DNA from: Liolophura sinensis
Lineage: Eukaryota > Mollusca > Polyplacophora > Chitonida > Chitonidae
Assembly: GCF_032854445.1 (NCBI RefSeq)
Contig: NC_088295.1
Coordinates: 80,444,028-80,508,027, forward strand
Direction of reading: 5' to 3'
DNA: 64,000 nucleotides
Of this stretch, positions 13,262 to 25,379 are shown one piece after another. The notes below the pieces were generated by a model that saw only the letters and a list, made by a program, of their open reading frames with translations, ran no database searches and was not told the DNA's origin. Position 1 is the first letter of the stretch. Every line of letters starts with the position of its first letter. The position numbers and the translations under genes are program-made.

Positions 13262-13605
13262 TTTTTGTTTTGTTGTTTAACCCTGTATACTCAAGAAATT
13301 TTCGCTTCGGCATACGATGCCGGCCTGTTTTACAGGTGATGACACGCGGAGTGCGCGGAGTACAGCACTCACATTTATAGCGAGTTTGCACATGGTGACT
13401 TCTCCCATGTGCATGGATATTGGCTGAAAACAAGTGCTCTCCAATATCCTTCGTGCAAGATCACGCAATCGAACGCTGCTGCCGGCTTGTTGTAATAACG
13501 GGCACGCGATTGAACTTGCGCCATTCTTAAAAAAATCCCAGTCCGCGAATGGGATTGAACCCACATCTAGCTCGTGTGGCTCGAGTGAGCGATCGAAATG
13601 GAAGC
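13262..13605 (-). mobile_element. SINE-like repeat, third type
   Basis: The left part has TTGTTGTTTAACCC and a body around CATACGATGCCGGCCTG; the right part holds, on the minus strand, GATGTGGGTTCAATCCCAT, a good tRNA box B. Box A is not clear. ORFs reported across this stretch on both strands are inside the repeat and are not genes. Confidence 0.55.
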
Positions 13606-14524
13606 ATTTGTCTTTAATTGCAAATAGCCTGATTTATATACCCCTCTCTATGGTTCATGCAAAATGGGATTAGTGTAGGATATACATACTAAGATAATTT
13701 AATTTCTATGAAATTTTCTAAAAAGGGCACTGGAAGGAGCTTGACGCAATGTAACAATATGGCCCCTGGTTCAGAAAAATCTGTTTGAAGACAGCAGGAT
13801 GTCTACCTTAACCCATTATACACTTTTGCTCCATTCATTAGAGCAATATATACAGGCAATTAAATTTCACGAGTTTACCTTGTGAGTCAAGTGTTAGTGT
13901 TAAGTGTAGTGGCTTCATAGTACAGACACAAAAACAAAAGATTTGGCCATACGTATACATCCCTATATAAATGCCTGGGGCTCAAGTATTCATTTTTATG
14001 TAGTATAGACTGGTCATTAACACTATATGGTCAGTCTAATGTTACATACTTCGAATGTTATAATCGAAATTTACAACCATTCAACATGTCAAAACATTTG
14101 TAAGCGACTACCGAATTTGGGGCTGCAATTTTTAGATACTATTTTTGCGCAAACGTATCAGTTTATACGGAGCCCAAATATCAGTCACTTAATGAAAAAG
14201 ATGGCAAATGATGGTTATAAATGTAGCATGCACCTAAGAAGGCCAGTGCATGCAACTATTCCAGTATCCTATAGCTTCGGAGTTTTTTTTTTTTAGCATA
14301 TCTCAGTGTTGAGCGAGGAATTAAACGCCGACGGAACATCACAAATACAAGCCTTGTGACATGATCTATAGCTCTATTTGTGTCAACTAACCAAGGCAAC
14401 ATATGCTTTGGAGGGGCAGTGACGTAGGGGCCCAACCGACGCACATAGCAATTTCTGTGGTATATTGTGCAAGAAAATATGAGTGTGATTAAATTATTGT
14501 TTGCAACTGAGATGATTCATTGAT

Positions 14525-14830
14525 ATGGGGTGTTTGTTGTTTAACGCCATAGTGATATTTCACATCTGCGATGCCGGTCAGTTTTAAGGCTGGAGGAAGC
14601 CGGAGCGCCCGTATTAAACCATTTGGAAGTTAGATGGTGACGTGTGACATATATATCGTATTGGTGGAATACTTGTCGTCTTCAGCGAACATCTTGTAAA
14701 ACTACACGATGGCTAGAGCACCGTCAAGCGCTTATTGTCACGCCCGAGACCAGCGGAGATGAGGAATATCCTCAAAATTACCTGAATGCCACTGAACCCT
14801 CGTAGGGCATCACTCAGAGATTGAAAGACA
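14525..14830 (-). mobile_element. Diverged repeat, same family as the one near 23.5 kb
   Basis: It begins with TTTGTTGTTTAACGCCATAG and includes GATGCCGGTCAGTTTTAAGG and GGAGGAAGCC. The piece at 23508-23720 shares the CGGTCAGTTTTA and GGAAGAAACC segments. The orientation is inferred from similarity of its left end to the tail side of the SINEs. Ends are uncertain. Confidence 0.55.
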
Positions 14831-15559
14831 AGCACCTTATGTACTTGGCCACTAGTCAACCCATTTGAAATAAAAACATATCATCAGATTCAATACATTT
14901 TAAGCATGGAATCAAACTGTTGGGAGACCACAGAGCAGGGCAAATCCGCATGCCAGTTACAAGCGATTTGAGTGTTATAAGACACAAGACACAATTAGAA
15001 CTCAATATGGTTACCTGCACAACCCAAATACACCCAGAATCACTATTCGAAATACTATTATATTCAATGAAAAGAAAATGGATTATTTATTTATTCATTT
15101 CTTTGCTTTTCCGTGGGACTGCATTAGTAATTCTGCCAAACCTCTCATCATTCATGATCCACGTTTACTTTCGTTTTCTTTTCTCTGTACCTATGGATTT
15201 GAGGCTGAAGCTATATGGTGCAGGCGTCATTTGTGTGAAAAACCATTTTCTTTGATTACGTCTTTTTTTTTCAGAAGTTCAAATATTTATGTGAATTTTT
15301 ACAAAATGTAGGTTATATGTTTATCTTATTCCCCTTTCTCTCCATCACCTTGTTTGTGGCTGATGTGGGTATCATGGCCGGTGAATGCCCGGGAGTGAGA
15401 GGGTGTAGGGCTGCTCTGCCAGGCATGAAATCAACGTTTTACTCTGTCGCTGTACACTGGTATAATGAGAGGCTCTTTCCTTGGATAACTAAGATGCCAA
15501 GCTACAAGACCAAAGAGCTGATAACGGAAAGTGCAATAAATGGCGAGCTTTTTTTCGCT

Positions 15560-15900
15560 TTGTTCCCCTCAAATAATGCTTTCTAGAGATATTGTTCTCT
15601 GGCGTTAAACTAGCCAGCTTCTGTGCTAGGCGTCTCAGAGAACCGGATACCTGCCCGGTGAATAATTATTAATTAGAAAGGATTATTAAAATACCTCCTA
15701 GCAAAAACTACACAATCTTTGTGAGAAAAATTAACCGTTAGGACAATGGTCATTCGGAAGGACACGTGGGCCTCAATTAGACGTTCATAATTGGAACCTT
15801 GGCTCGACGTTTTACACGGCCGTTTAAATAATTAGAGTTTGCACGAGATGATTCCTTCACCTGAACTTCTTAAGACGGAACAGAGCAGTTGCCAGGAAAA
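15560..15900. promoter_or_regulatory. Candidate cis-regulatory block (TAATTATTAATTAG)
   Basis: TAATTATTAATTAG near 15664, further ATTAG/TAATTG cores, and GC-richer flanks (CCGGATACCTGCCCGG) sit in a stop-rich, high-complexity segment. Dense homeodomain cores suggest an enhancer; AT-richness makes some of them expected by chance. Confidence 0.3.
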
Positions 15901-16517
15901 CAATGAATGCGATTGTTTTGCTTTATTTCAATTTTGAGCGAACCATATACGGCTTCGTACAGGATACTCAAACTTTCCCAAAAAGAGACTGAGAATTTCT
16001 GTTTACGCTATAAAAACAAATGCACATCACACCTCTCTGTTGGCAAACAACTTTCCACTACGGTAACAAATAGCGATTTTCTTACGGCTTATGCCATACT
16101 ATTCCTTTGAAATAATGCCGCATTTTCGCGTTTTATTGCGTGTATAATACACAGTTAAAAGTGGAAACGGAAATTGCCTTCAGAAAGCTGTAGAGTGCAA
16201 AAATTTTTGACAAACTGAGCCGTACTGTTTGTACAAGTTTACTTTCTGTGCAATTGGCAACATGGCTGCGCTGTTGACCAGACCATTGATTTATTAATCT
16301 ATAATTACTGACTTCGTATATGAAAGGCCAGCCATTAAATAAGCCAACTTACTATCTGGATGGTGTTACCGAGGTGTTGTTGCCAGTTTTTCTGATGACT
16401 GATGTCATCACTGATCAAAATACCAAAGTCGTCAACCCACTAAAGAACTGATTGGTAGATGTAACATTTCACAAGTCTATTTACTTACTGGGTTAATGAC
16501 CAAGGTACTGTAGCCAT

Positions 16518-16998
16518 TCACGGATTGTCTTGTTGAATGCAATGTTTGCGGACTAGATCATCTACTGAGCGAGTAATTCACAGATTGTTTTACTGAATGA
16601 GAGATTAGCTGTGTAGATCATTCACTGAATGAGCATTTCGTTGCTTGCTTTGTTGAATGTGATATTAGATGACTGCACCAATCACGGAGTGAACAAAAAA
16701 CAGTTTGATTTGATGAATGAGAGATTATAGCTGACTAGATCACCCACTGAGTGAACAATTCACCTAAAGTTTTGATAATATAACATGTAACTGACAGGAC
16801 CGTTCACCAAGTGAGCAATTTATTGATTGTTTGGTTGAATGTGATATTAGCTGGCTGCGCCAATCATTGAATGAGAAATACCCAGATTGTATTTTTGAAT
16901 GAAGTACATGTATTGACTGATCACACCTAGTAAACAATTCACTGATTGTTTTGGTGAATGAATAATAAAATGACTGTACCAATCATTATAACAATCAA
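16518..16998. repeat. Degenerate 60-bp tandem repeat, about 8 copies
   Basis: Eight consecutive units of 59-62 bp follow the pattern TTCACNGATTGTTTTGTTGAATG, then GAGATTAGCTGACTAGATCA, then a CACTGAGTGAACAA-like end. Units differ from each other at many sites, so the array is old. Two more decayed units may precede it from about 16400. Confidence 0.85.
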
Positions 16999-17267
16999 GA
17001 ACTGTTTCTTTTGAAATATTTTCTGCAGTTGTAAGCTATTTATTTTGTCGTATCTGTCACTGAGTGAGTGACTTGGTGGGTTATTTTCTTGGTGTTCAAC
17101 AGATATATCAACTCATGGCCCTCCGATGTCTAGAGGAATAGTTGGATGATCCACAAGATGGCAAATGTAGTGCTGCCTCACTCTAATGACACACACAGAA
17201 GATATCAAACATGACAAATACACAACCCAGTAAGCCAGTCACCTCGCCTGTCACCCAAAGAATGAAG

Positions 17268-17320
17268 GGATGAATGGTGTTTTGCGCCACATTTGCAATA
17301 TTAAAGCCATATCATATGTT
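17268..17320. mobile_element. Short dispersed-repeat fragment
   Basis: ATGAATGGTGTTTTGCGCC followed by ACATTTGCAATATT resembles the tail-side end (GGTGTTTTACGCC) of the SINE-like repeats in this window. Only about 50 bp can be matched. Confidence 0.4.
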
Positions 17321-18059
17321 ATATGTTATCTGAAGAACTATCTTGACCCAAAGCTGCTGCTTTAAAAGTGAGATGTTGATTTTAAACATTCGTCTCATTG
17401 GTCAGTACCATCCACAATGCTTGGACAGCGAAAGTCTCAATATCAGAAGAATTCAGTGCTATACTGAAATACCTGACCGACTGATTAACTGCTATATTTG
17501 GCAACATGGTCCAGCTAGTGGACAGACTTGCCAGGATGTACACCAGACAATACTGGTTAACTAATGAAATGGAGGAACAGCTTAGGAAAATTAATTAGTT
17601 CCAACAGTAATCAATAAAGCATTGTTTTAAAACAAATTAAACCTTTATATTCTATTTACAGCTATATATCAGTCCATTGGTCAAGTCTTCTTTTCGTTCT
17701 GTGCCAAATTAATACAATATGCCATTCTATTTTAGATTGATGCTTCTTTTGTACAGAATTGCCATTAAAATCTCAGAGCAACCCGTATACGTGCCAGATA
17801 CTATGTTACAAAAAATACCAAATAAAGACAAAGATTTTCTTGTTGGTTTTCATTTTTTCGGTTTACTGTCACTGATCAGAGATTAAACAAACACGTGATC
17901 CAATAAAAAAAGTCCACAAACATAAAATCTGATGGGGATTTTCTCATACAATTGTTCAGATCACACCTTTGAACAGACTAATCTTGACTCAATCAAGTCT
18001 TTTGATAAACTCTATTTGATTCTTTATAATCATATTTAAGCAGCCAGAACAAATCTACT

Positions 18060-18690
18060 CTAGTCAGAGCAACAAAGCCGTTCAATGAAGCAGGTGATGT
18101 CTTCAAGAAAGCCAGGAAGACTATTTGGTTTTATATTCCACATTATTACACCCCTTGACAATGTCAGGACAAATCTAAACACAACCCAGCTCCATTCACA
18201 ACACCTGGACTTTGAGCACTTCTATTGTACCTGGACGTTCTGAGGGCAGCCAAGAAACCCTAATACCGCCCAGATTTGTGCAACAAAACCTTAATTAAAA
18301 TGAGCCAGTTCAGGCAGGTGTGTTTTGGGGCAAACTTGAAAGTGCCCCTGATGAGAATCTACCTAGATCAGCTTTAGACTCAGCACTGGTAATTAATCAA
18401 TTCTCACCTCAGCCAAGCCTTCAACCTACCTACACAAACTGGTGTCAGTTACAGGCTTGGATTTCACCTGACATGGCTTAAAACAATTCTTCAAACACCT
18501 TTATCCAATCTCATTGATTACAGGTGATTGTCTCTGCGATTAACGCTGATAGACTTATTTCCTCCTGCCAACAGCCATTATTAATGAGCTAATTACAGGT
18601 GTTCTCCGCACACAGGTAATCAGTTTCAGGATGTAACCTGTCACTCAGCCAATCTACCTGCCTAAAGGTGTATGTAGTGTAGAGTTATGA
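18060..18690. promoter_or_regulatory. Candidate regulatory block with a CAGGTG/ACCTG cluster
   Basis: Within about 380 bp I count at least seven CAGGTR/YACCTG E-box cores (for example near 18317, 18467, 18524, 18597, 18613, 18638 and 18658), interleaved with homeodomain cores such as TAATTAATCAATT and CTAATTACAGG. CAGGTG/CAGGTA is the core bound by ZEB/Snail and some bHLH factors. A similar cluster is at 53040-53490. Function is inferred. Confidence 0.35.
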
Positions 18691-19638
18691 GCCAGGTAAA
18701 AAGCTCATGGCCAGACCTGAAACTGTAGACAATGAAAGCATGAGAGTTAATCACGATACATTAGCTGTCCTAAAATGGCCCTTACATAGAGTAGCCATAA
18801 ATAAAAAAAGTACAGAGAGAAGCATATATCAATATTTCACACTTATCATGATTGATGATATATTTAGTCTTATATTTCACATAAATTTCAGGAAAAGCGA
18901 AAACAGGCGAAGTTCCATGCCTGAAAACTTAAATCTGATGGCATCTATCTAAACAGACTGCAGATACCATGTCGCTGTAAATACTTTTTATGAAGACATT
19001 TGTTATTCAGGACTGAAATTCTTTGATACTAAAACCAAGAAAGAAATGCATGTACTGAATTACTTCCATGGTACACAAAACAAGCTGAATGCAATGGAAT
19101 AAATTATAAACACATCTCTTAACAATATCACTAAAGCCAATATTAACATGTAGATTTCATTAAAATAGTGTTTGCTTCATTGATTATTTCATAAAGCCAA
19201 CATCCCGCATAAAAAACGTCATGTAGAAAAGAAGCCATACCACTATGAAAAGGTCAATCTTATAATATTACAAAAAATATTATCATTCCAAATAAAAGTG
19301 TCAAACACATAGAATTAAATTATCCATTCATGAATATCAATGCTATAATTAATTTTATAGAAATTATGTGTGTACACAGACTAATTAACTGCATATTTAG
19401 GTTTTTGGAGGAATTGGTGAGGTTAAGCTTATGTAGCGTACTTGACCAGGTGTACTTAAAGGTAAAATGCAAAGGTTTCCATTTTCGCAAAGAAATGTTG
19501 TCAACATGTTTCTCGTGTTTCAGTTTAAAAACCTTTGCAGGTTGACCCTTAACCATGTGTGTTTAGGATGTGTACTTGGCGTTAACCTGACAAGTATGAA
19601 GACTCACAAGGTCACAGGTTCTTTGCATTTCAATTTAA

Positions 19639-20382
19639 AGGAGAAGAAAACATAAAAATGATGCCAATATCAAATGAAAGAGCATCAAAACTTATTTGCA
19701 AATATGATCTTTAATATGTTCTTGCATTTTTTTTTCAGGAGAAAAGGGAATTTGAAAATATTTTTGTATCGTGTGATTTTGGGACCAACTTTTGGTATGT
19801 ATCGTTGTTGCATAATAATGTTCTAAATAAGGATGTGATGCTTGGTTAATAAATTTATCTGCATGTAAATTTGCAGTTTATATCGAAACATATGCATTTA
19901 ACCTAAATTATGATAATATCTATGCGTACGTGGGAAGGTCTGTCAGCAACCAGTGGATGGTCGTGGTTTCCCCCAGGCTGTGCCCGGTTTCCTTCCACCA
20001 TAATGCTGGCCGCCATCGTATAAGTGAAATATTCTTGAGTACGGCATAGAACACCAATCAAATAAACAAACAAATAATATTTATGAACATATTAAAAATA
20101 TAAATATGATCCAAATTGAGGTTTAATACATTTGTTAGCTGCAAAGAACAAATTCTAGTGCAAAAATATTTTTTAAATCTGTGTTACATCCTCATTTATG
20201 ACATTATTAAACAGACTATAAATACCAAAAGGTGGTCCCAAATACCCACCATACAAAAATTATTTTCAAGTGTCTTTTTCTCCTTAAGGAAAAATGGGAA
20301 AAAATATTGAAGACCACATTTAGGAATAACTTTTTGCACTCTTTCATCTGAACTTTATGTCATTTTTATGTTTTCTCCACCT
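19639..20382. mobile_element. Non-autonomous DNA transposon (MITE-like), copy 1, with nested SINE
   Basis: The ends are long imperfect inverted repeats: left AGGAGAAGAAAACATAAAAA, right (reversed) AGGTGGAGAAAACATAAAAA, with further matching to about 60 bp. TTAA lies on both sides (19635-19638 and 20383-20386), as for piggyBac-type insertion. No transposase ORF is present; without the nested SINE the element is about 583 bp. Copy 2 at 27549 matches it closely over its length. The superfamily is inferred from TTAA only. Confidence 0.8.
19925..20073 (+). mobile_element. 5'-truncated family A SINE nested in MITE copy 1
   Basis: The SINE begins within its body at CGTACGTGGGAAGGTCTG and ends with AAATAAACAAACAA; the tRNA head is absent. 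It is bounded by ATAATATCTATG (19913-19924) and ATAATATTTATG (20074-20085), a 12-bp target-site duplication with one mismatch. MITE copy 2 at 27.7 kb has a single ATAATATTTATG there and no SINE, so it shows the empty site. Confidence 0.93.
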
Positions 20383-20389
20383 TTAAACT

Positions 20390-23300
20390 TGACACTTCTG
20401 TTTTTTTAACACTACAGTTTTTATCAGAGCACAACAATGTGACGGATTATTGCATGACCTCTGATCTACTCCGTGCATCCTGGTTTCTTAGCCATGAGGT
20501 GCCCTGCAAGTGATACTTTTGTTACTTGTAATTCTTTCATCTAGCCCAGTATTGATAGTAAGGTGTATTTACATTAAAGCTTACCCAACAACCAGGAATT
20601 CAACCTTCTACCCACTGAAATAATACAGTGACAATTAGAGAATCAAATCTGGCACAAAGTCTATGTGTACGTTAATCAAAGCACCAGGTGAAAAACAAAT
20701 CTTAAGGGCAGTGATAATTCCCAAGTTGTTCAGCTGGTTCAGGTATGTGAAATGTACCACATGTCAGGTCACAAGGTCACAGCCTTAATTAAATCACACT
20801 TAAGTTTAAAGGTTAACTCTTCACTACCACATATCAAAAGCTGAAAAACAGATACTTGTCAATTCAATAGACATCTCCATGTTTTGTTGTTTTGATTGAT
20901 TTTTGTCCAGGAACTCAAAGAGTTTAGAGGGTGTTCTGTGCCCTAGGTCCGGCTAATTGGTTCCACCTCGGCTGTAATCCAACTGGAAAAAAAAGAATAA
21001 AAACCTAGTTGAGAAAGGTGATATGAGGTGGTAAACAAAGCTATTGAAATCTGTAGAAATCTCAGACAAAACCATGTCCAGCAGTTAGACTGTTACCATC
21101 CCACACTGAAAGCAGCCATGGAGAATGTGTAACAATACAAGCAGGTTAACCTGCCCAAGGGCAAAGCCAAACTTCAAACCTCAGAGTTGAGTTATTAAAT
21201 CAAGTTTGCTGTGTTTTCTTCAGTATCAGCTGCAGCCAACAGGACCTTGTCATCTTATTGATTGTCCAGAAAAATCGAAGAGATTCTCTCTGGTGTGGAT
21301 TGTGTCAAGTGAATTTCTGGGAAAGTCTGGCGCTTGTTTACTCGAAGACATCAGTTGTATTTATCCTGCGTGTTAACCCTTCAGGCTCATCATGCTGTGT
21401 TTTGATTTGTTCAAACATAGCCCTTCTGTATCAGGTGTGAACGGTCCACCCCTGCACATCTGACTGCTGCAGAAATTCCAAAAGGCCAATTACACCTTGT
21501 ATTGGAAACTCTCCTGTATTACTGGGACAAGGTGAGGGATGCTTTGTCATTGCCTTATCCGGGGTATTAACTCTGTATTCTGAAACTAAACAAAACTCTA
21601 CACGCTACTGATGATAGTATCAATCAAGACGTTGAGGCAAAGCTGTAGATGTGATAAGTGATGCATGTCTGAGAGTATTGAGGCCAGATGGACCGTGACA
21701 AAGGCCATGAATTTCTGATTAAGTATCTTTCCTTGTTTTGAATCTGTCCTCAGCACAGAGTTTCAATTTGTTATGAGAGTGGTGAGTGGTGTGATCAAAT
21801 TACAGTAGTGCAGCGTTCTGGGAGGAAGTCTGTTATTTCTTGACGTGCTTTCTCTCGCTTTACGCAGGTAGTCCTCTCGGGAAGTTCAAGACATGTTGTC
21901 GATTACACCAGCAATTTGACCCCAGTGCGGCCTCCCAGTAATTACAACAGATGAAATGAACACATAGTTTTATAGATCTGCATGCTCACAGGAGAAACAA
22001 AACGTAATATCATATCTTCTGTATGGTCAGACCATAGCCGAAAGCCCAGTACTGTTAATCACGGCACATTCTCATTGTACAGACATGAGAATTTGTATCT
22101 ATCTCCATCTGTTTTTTTTACAGAAATCCAATATGCCTAGCCGGCTTGATGCCAAATCTCTGGCAAGAGACCAGAGTGTCAAACAAGACACCTATCAACT
22201 CAGGCCAAAATGAATCATCCATCAAGCATTACCTGAGTGTTGAAACACAAATCCACAAAGACTGGATAAAAGCTACACCCTTGTTTTAAACTAGGCCATT
22301 CAATGGGAAGATCAAATTTACCATCCAACTGAGCTTAACAAAACACTGGTCTTGTGTGGGGATTTAAGTAGCATATGACAAGTTTAAATCAAAACAGCAA
22401 TTTACCTGTTCCCCACGGAAGACCCTGCTTCGTGCACATATTTTACGCCAAATGACAATCTGCCAGGAAAAGATCAGATGACACAGCAGATATCAATCTT
22501 CATGAAAAAAGCAAAAAACACATTGTGAAAAAAGTTTCAAACTATTCCTGTAAAAACAGATTTAATTTTGGGGGGGGGGGGGGGGATTTCTTCTGACTTA
22601 ATAACTCCATGTAAAGAATTCTGTTCTTATCGTACTGTGCTGAGTGATGTGACTGTAAATATGCACCAGTTCCTAAAATTTTTAATTTGTGCTTGTATCA
22701 GCATGGCGATGTTTGTATTTTAAGGCTGATCTTGGATAAACAACCATTATAACCCTAAATAACCATCCGATTCACCAGGAAGTGGTTGTACAAAATGTCT
22801 TCAAAACAAGCTCATCATGGAAGTTCTGCCTTTCATTTGACGCATTTGATTTGGTATAGAATGTTTTTTAAACATAATGACCATCTGAAAAGTTCAGGTG
22901 CCCAAGCAGACAAATCCATTTCAAGATTTCATTTTGAATCAAATCATATTTTGTATAAACTTACCTCCTGTATTAAGGAATGCAGGTATATGAAGGTAGT
23001 GTACAAAAGATAATTACATGTAAATTTGGAAGACCAAATTCAAATTTTCCCAAAAAGTTAAAAATGCCATGAATTCAATTTTTTTTAATGTTTTAGTGTG
23101 AATGCCATTTGCATGTATCTACTGGTGCACCAAAACTCTTCATTTGTTTGTCAATTTTGATAATCATTACACATGTATAATGCACTTCAGTTTTCATGTT
23201 TCTGAACTTCCAACCCTTTGGTCACACAAGTCTTTAACCATAAATTACACTAACTTACACGTAAATTCATTCTTCACGGTTCATTAGCTCAAGGTTTCCC

Positions 23301-23500
23301 TTCCCAATTTATCAACCTTTTTCAATACTTTTTGTTGTGCACCATATACAACAGAACATTCTGAGAAAAGACTGACTTGTATATGTGCACAAAGGTAACT
23401 TACAGATCTGTGATAAGTTGTAAGGTTATGCAAAATAGAAAATGTATCCAGTAAAAGAAAATTGTTTATGTGATTCTTCATTATTGCATACTCAATGATT
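20390..23500. other. Gene-free CpG-poor stretch
   Basis: No supportable gene. The segment 21030-21900 is less AT-rich and of higher complexity, as conserved non-coding DNA can be. ORFs at 21258-21440, 22786-23013, 23102-23287 and 23284-23481 have no recognisable feature. Confidence 0.5.
22570..22585. repeat. Poly-G run (G16)
   Basis: Sixteen consecutive G. Such a run can fold into G-quadruplex or is length-unstable; it also is a likely place for a sequencing error. Confidence 0.85.
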
Positions 23501-23507
23501 TTTCCCT

Positions 23508-23720
23508 TATAGCGTGGCGGTCAGTTTTATGGGTGGAAGAAACCAGAGAGATGACCAAATGAACCTTTGGCAAGTTACTGACAAACTTTCCCATGTGTCA
23601 TATACACACCAGATCAGTGAATGACAAGTTGTCTGGACGAACAGCCAAATGAGTGTCACTGAAAGCTTTATAATACTGTTACCAAGGTCCCACAGATAGG
23701 GAGAGTTGGGGAATCCAGAA
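23508..23720 (-). mobile_element. Diverged repeat fragment (same family as 14.5 kb)
   Basis: GCGTGGCGGTCAGTTTTATG, GGAAGAAACCAGAGAG and GGCAAGTTACTGACAAAC match the order of segments in the 14525 repeat and in other SINE-like repeats. Its left end is lost. Confidence 0.6.
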
Positions 23721-24639
23721 CATACAATTATATTTATTTGACTGTATAAATAATACTTTTAACAGAATTTTAATATGCCAAAAAGAAAAAAAAAAAAAGG
23801 AAAAACAGTTACACAATTATAGCTGATAATGAGTACAAAACCTAAAACTGACCTCAATTTCAACTTCTTATGAACAATGAATGGATTAAAACTTTTAAAA
23901 CTGAACAGTTCTATGCATGTTTTTTGTGCATTTAATGATGTCGCTGAAATTTATGATGCAGATGAGAAACTGTACCTTTTAATCTATTGGCTTGGATGGT
24001 TGGTTGGCCTTGAGCCCATGCTGGGTGCCCAGGCAATCTAAGGGAGGGAGGCTGGGAGGGAGGTGAAGAAGGAGATGATCATATAATGAGATAATAGCAT
24101 CAGTGGAAGGTGACATTTGGATGGCTACGCACTGATTCCTCACTGCTGACAATGGCTATCCATCATGGCAGCTTCCAAATGGAAACATGCCCAGCATCCC
24201 CGCAGCAAGCCCTCTATCATCCATCAGGCATCCCCACACAGAAATGATACCCACCAACTTGTTCTCTTGTGATGCTTCTGTTACCTGAAAATCACAAAAT
24301 TGTCACCGAGAGATTCTAGGGAATGGTCAGGCTACATGGTCACCAATATTGCTGAGCCATGCAACTTCTTGGATTAGAATTGTGATTCAACAACATGTTA
24401 AGCTAAAGACTAGGTACAGGTGATAGAATGACATAGAAGCAGAAGAAATATGGAGGAATGTATTTTCAGGTATACAGCAAGTCTAGTGTCTAAGATTTTC
24501 ACTGAACATCACTGAATCCTAAATATGGAAGGCTCTTCTCTTTATTACAAAACGAGCAGTGATTAAAACTAATGGCCTTGAATATTCTGGACTCAAATTA
24601 ATTAGAAAGTCTGATTGTATGAGGCAAGATAGTGAAGAG

Positions 24640-25370
24640 TCTTAAGTGTTGAGCACAGGCCAGGTTTAGCCTTAATTTCATGGGCAATGTTAGCCATTGC
24701 CCCTTACCGCTCCCCCACAGGGGTCCAGGGGCACATGGGCAGATGGAGACACGGAGGGTGCTCAGATAAGACACGTCATGTGAGGATGGTGTGGCCATCA
24801 CCTTAGCGGCTGTACGTGCGTGCATACGCGAGAGACAATCAGAGACATAAACGGCTGACGGAGTGCACGGGAGAGGGTTACAGATGGGAACTATTGATTG
24901 GCAAATCTTCACGCCGACCATACCACCTTCATTCATACTGATAATTTTGTCTTCAGTCATGAGTAATTCCAGCTAAACAAAGGAGCCTGGAGTGGCCCGT
25001 GATAAAGACTTTCCCAGGAACCGGCAAAGAGATTATCATACTCCATGTGCACGGACCTGAACGCTCTCTTATTACTTCAATTGTAATTATAAGAAAGCAG
25101 TTAGTTATTGCCTGAAATCTTCACCAAGAATTAAGTCCGTTAGAATAAAATATTGAACTGCTGAATCATTCCTGCCACCTTATTGTCTCTTCAGCATTTT
25201 ATGAAAAGCAAGCCAGAGATTTTGTTTATTCCCTCTGGCAACAGCGGGCCAACTGATCACCCTTTTTAGTAGAGTTCCTTCATAACTGACGAGCTGGCCA
25301 CAGAGATGCCTCTTTGTCAAAGGAGCCAAGTCTATTGAAACTAAAGCTGACACATACCTGTAAAACACAA
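24640..25370. promoter_or_regulatory. Candidate conserved non-coding block
   Basis: A long, non-repetitive, GC-richer stretch with locally higher CpG (ACGTGCGTGCATACGCG near 24814-24831) than its CpG-poor surroundings. Retained CpG in a depleted domain suggests selection or lack of methylation. The minus-strand 120-codon ORF 24598-24960 crosses it, but its translation is Cys/Pro/Ser-rich without a known domain, so I treat it as chance. A minus-strand ORF at 25180-25368 is preceded by an acceptor-like TTTTACAG; an exon there is a remote alternative. Confidence 0.3.
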
Positions 25371-25379
25371 TGCCCTCTA

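Noticed and set aside
13262-13605. tRNA gene suggested by box B-like GATGTGGGTTCAATCCCAT
   Set aside because: No matching box A at the right distance and no cloverleaf; it belongs to a SINE-like repeat. The same holds for box B-like sites at about 9710, 33250, 57260 and 63740.
24598-24960. 120-codon minus ORF
   Set aside because: Composition is irregular and no family features are visible; the DNA is better explained as non-coding, possibly regulatory.
25180-25368. Possible minus-strand exon with acceptor-like TTTTACAG and donor-like GTATGTG
   Set aside because: The acceptor and donor words overlap (TTTTACAGGTATGTG), so they do not bracket an exon, and the translation matches nothing I recognise.
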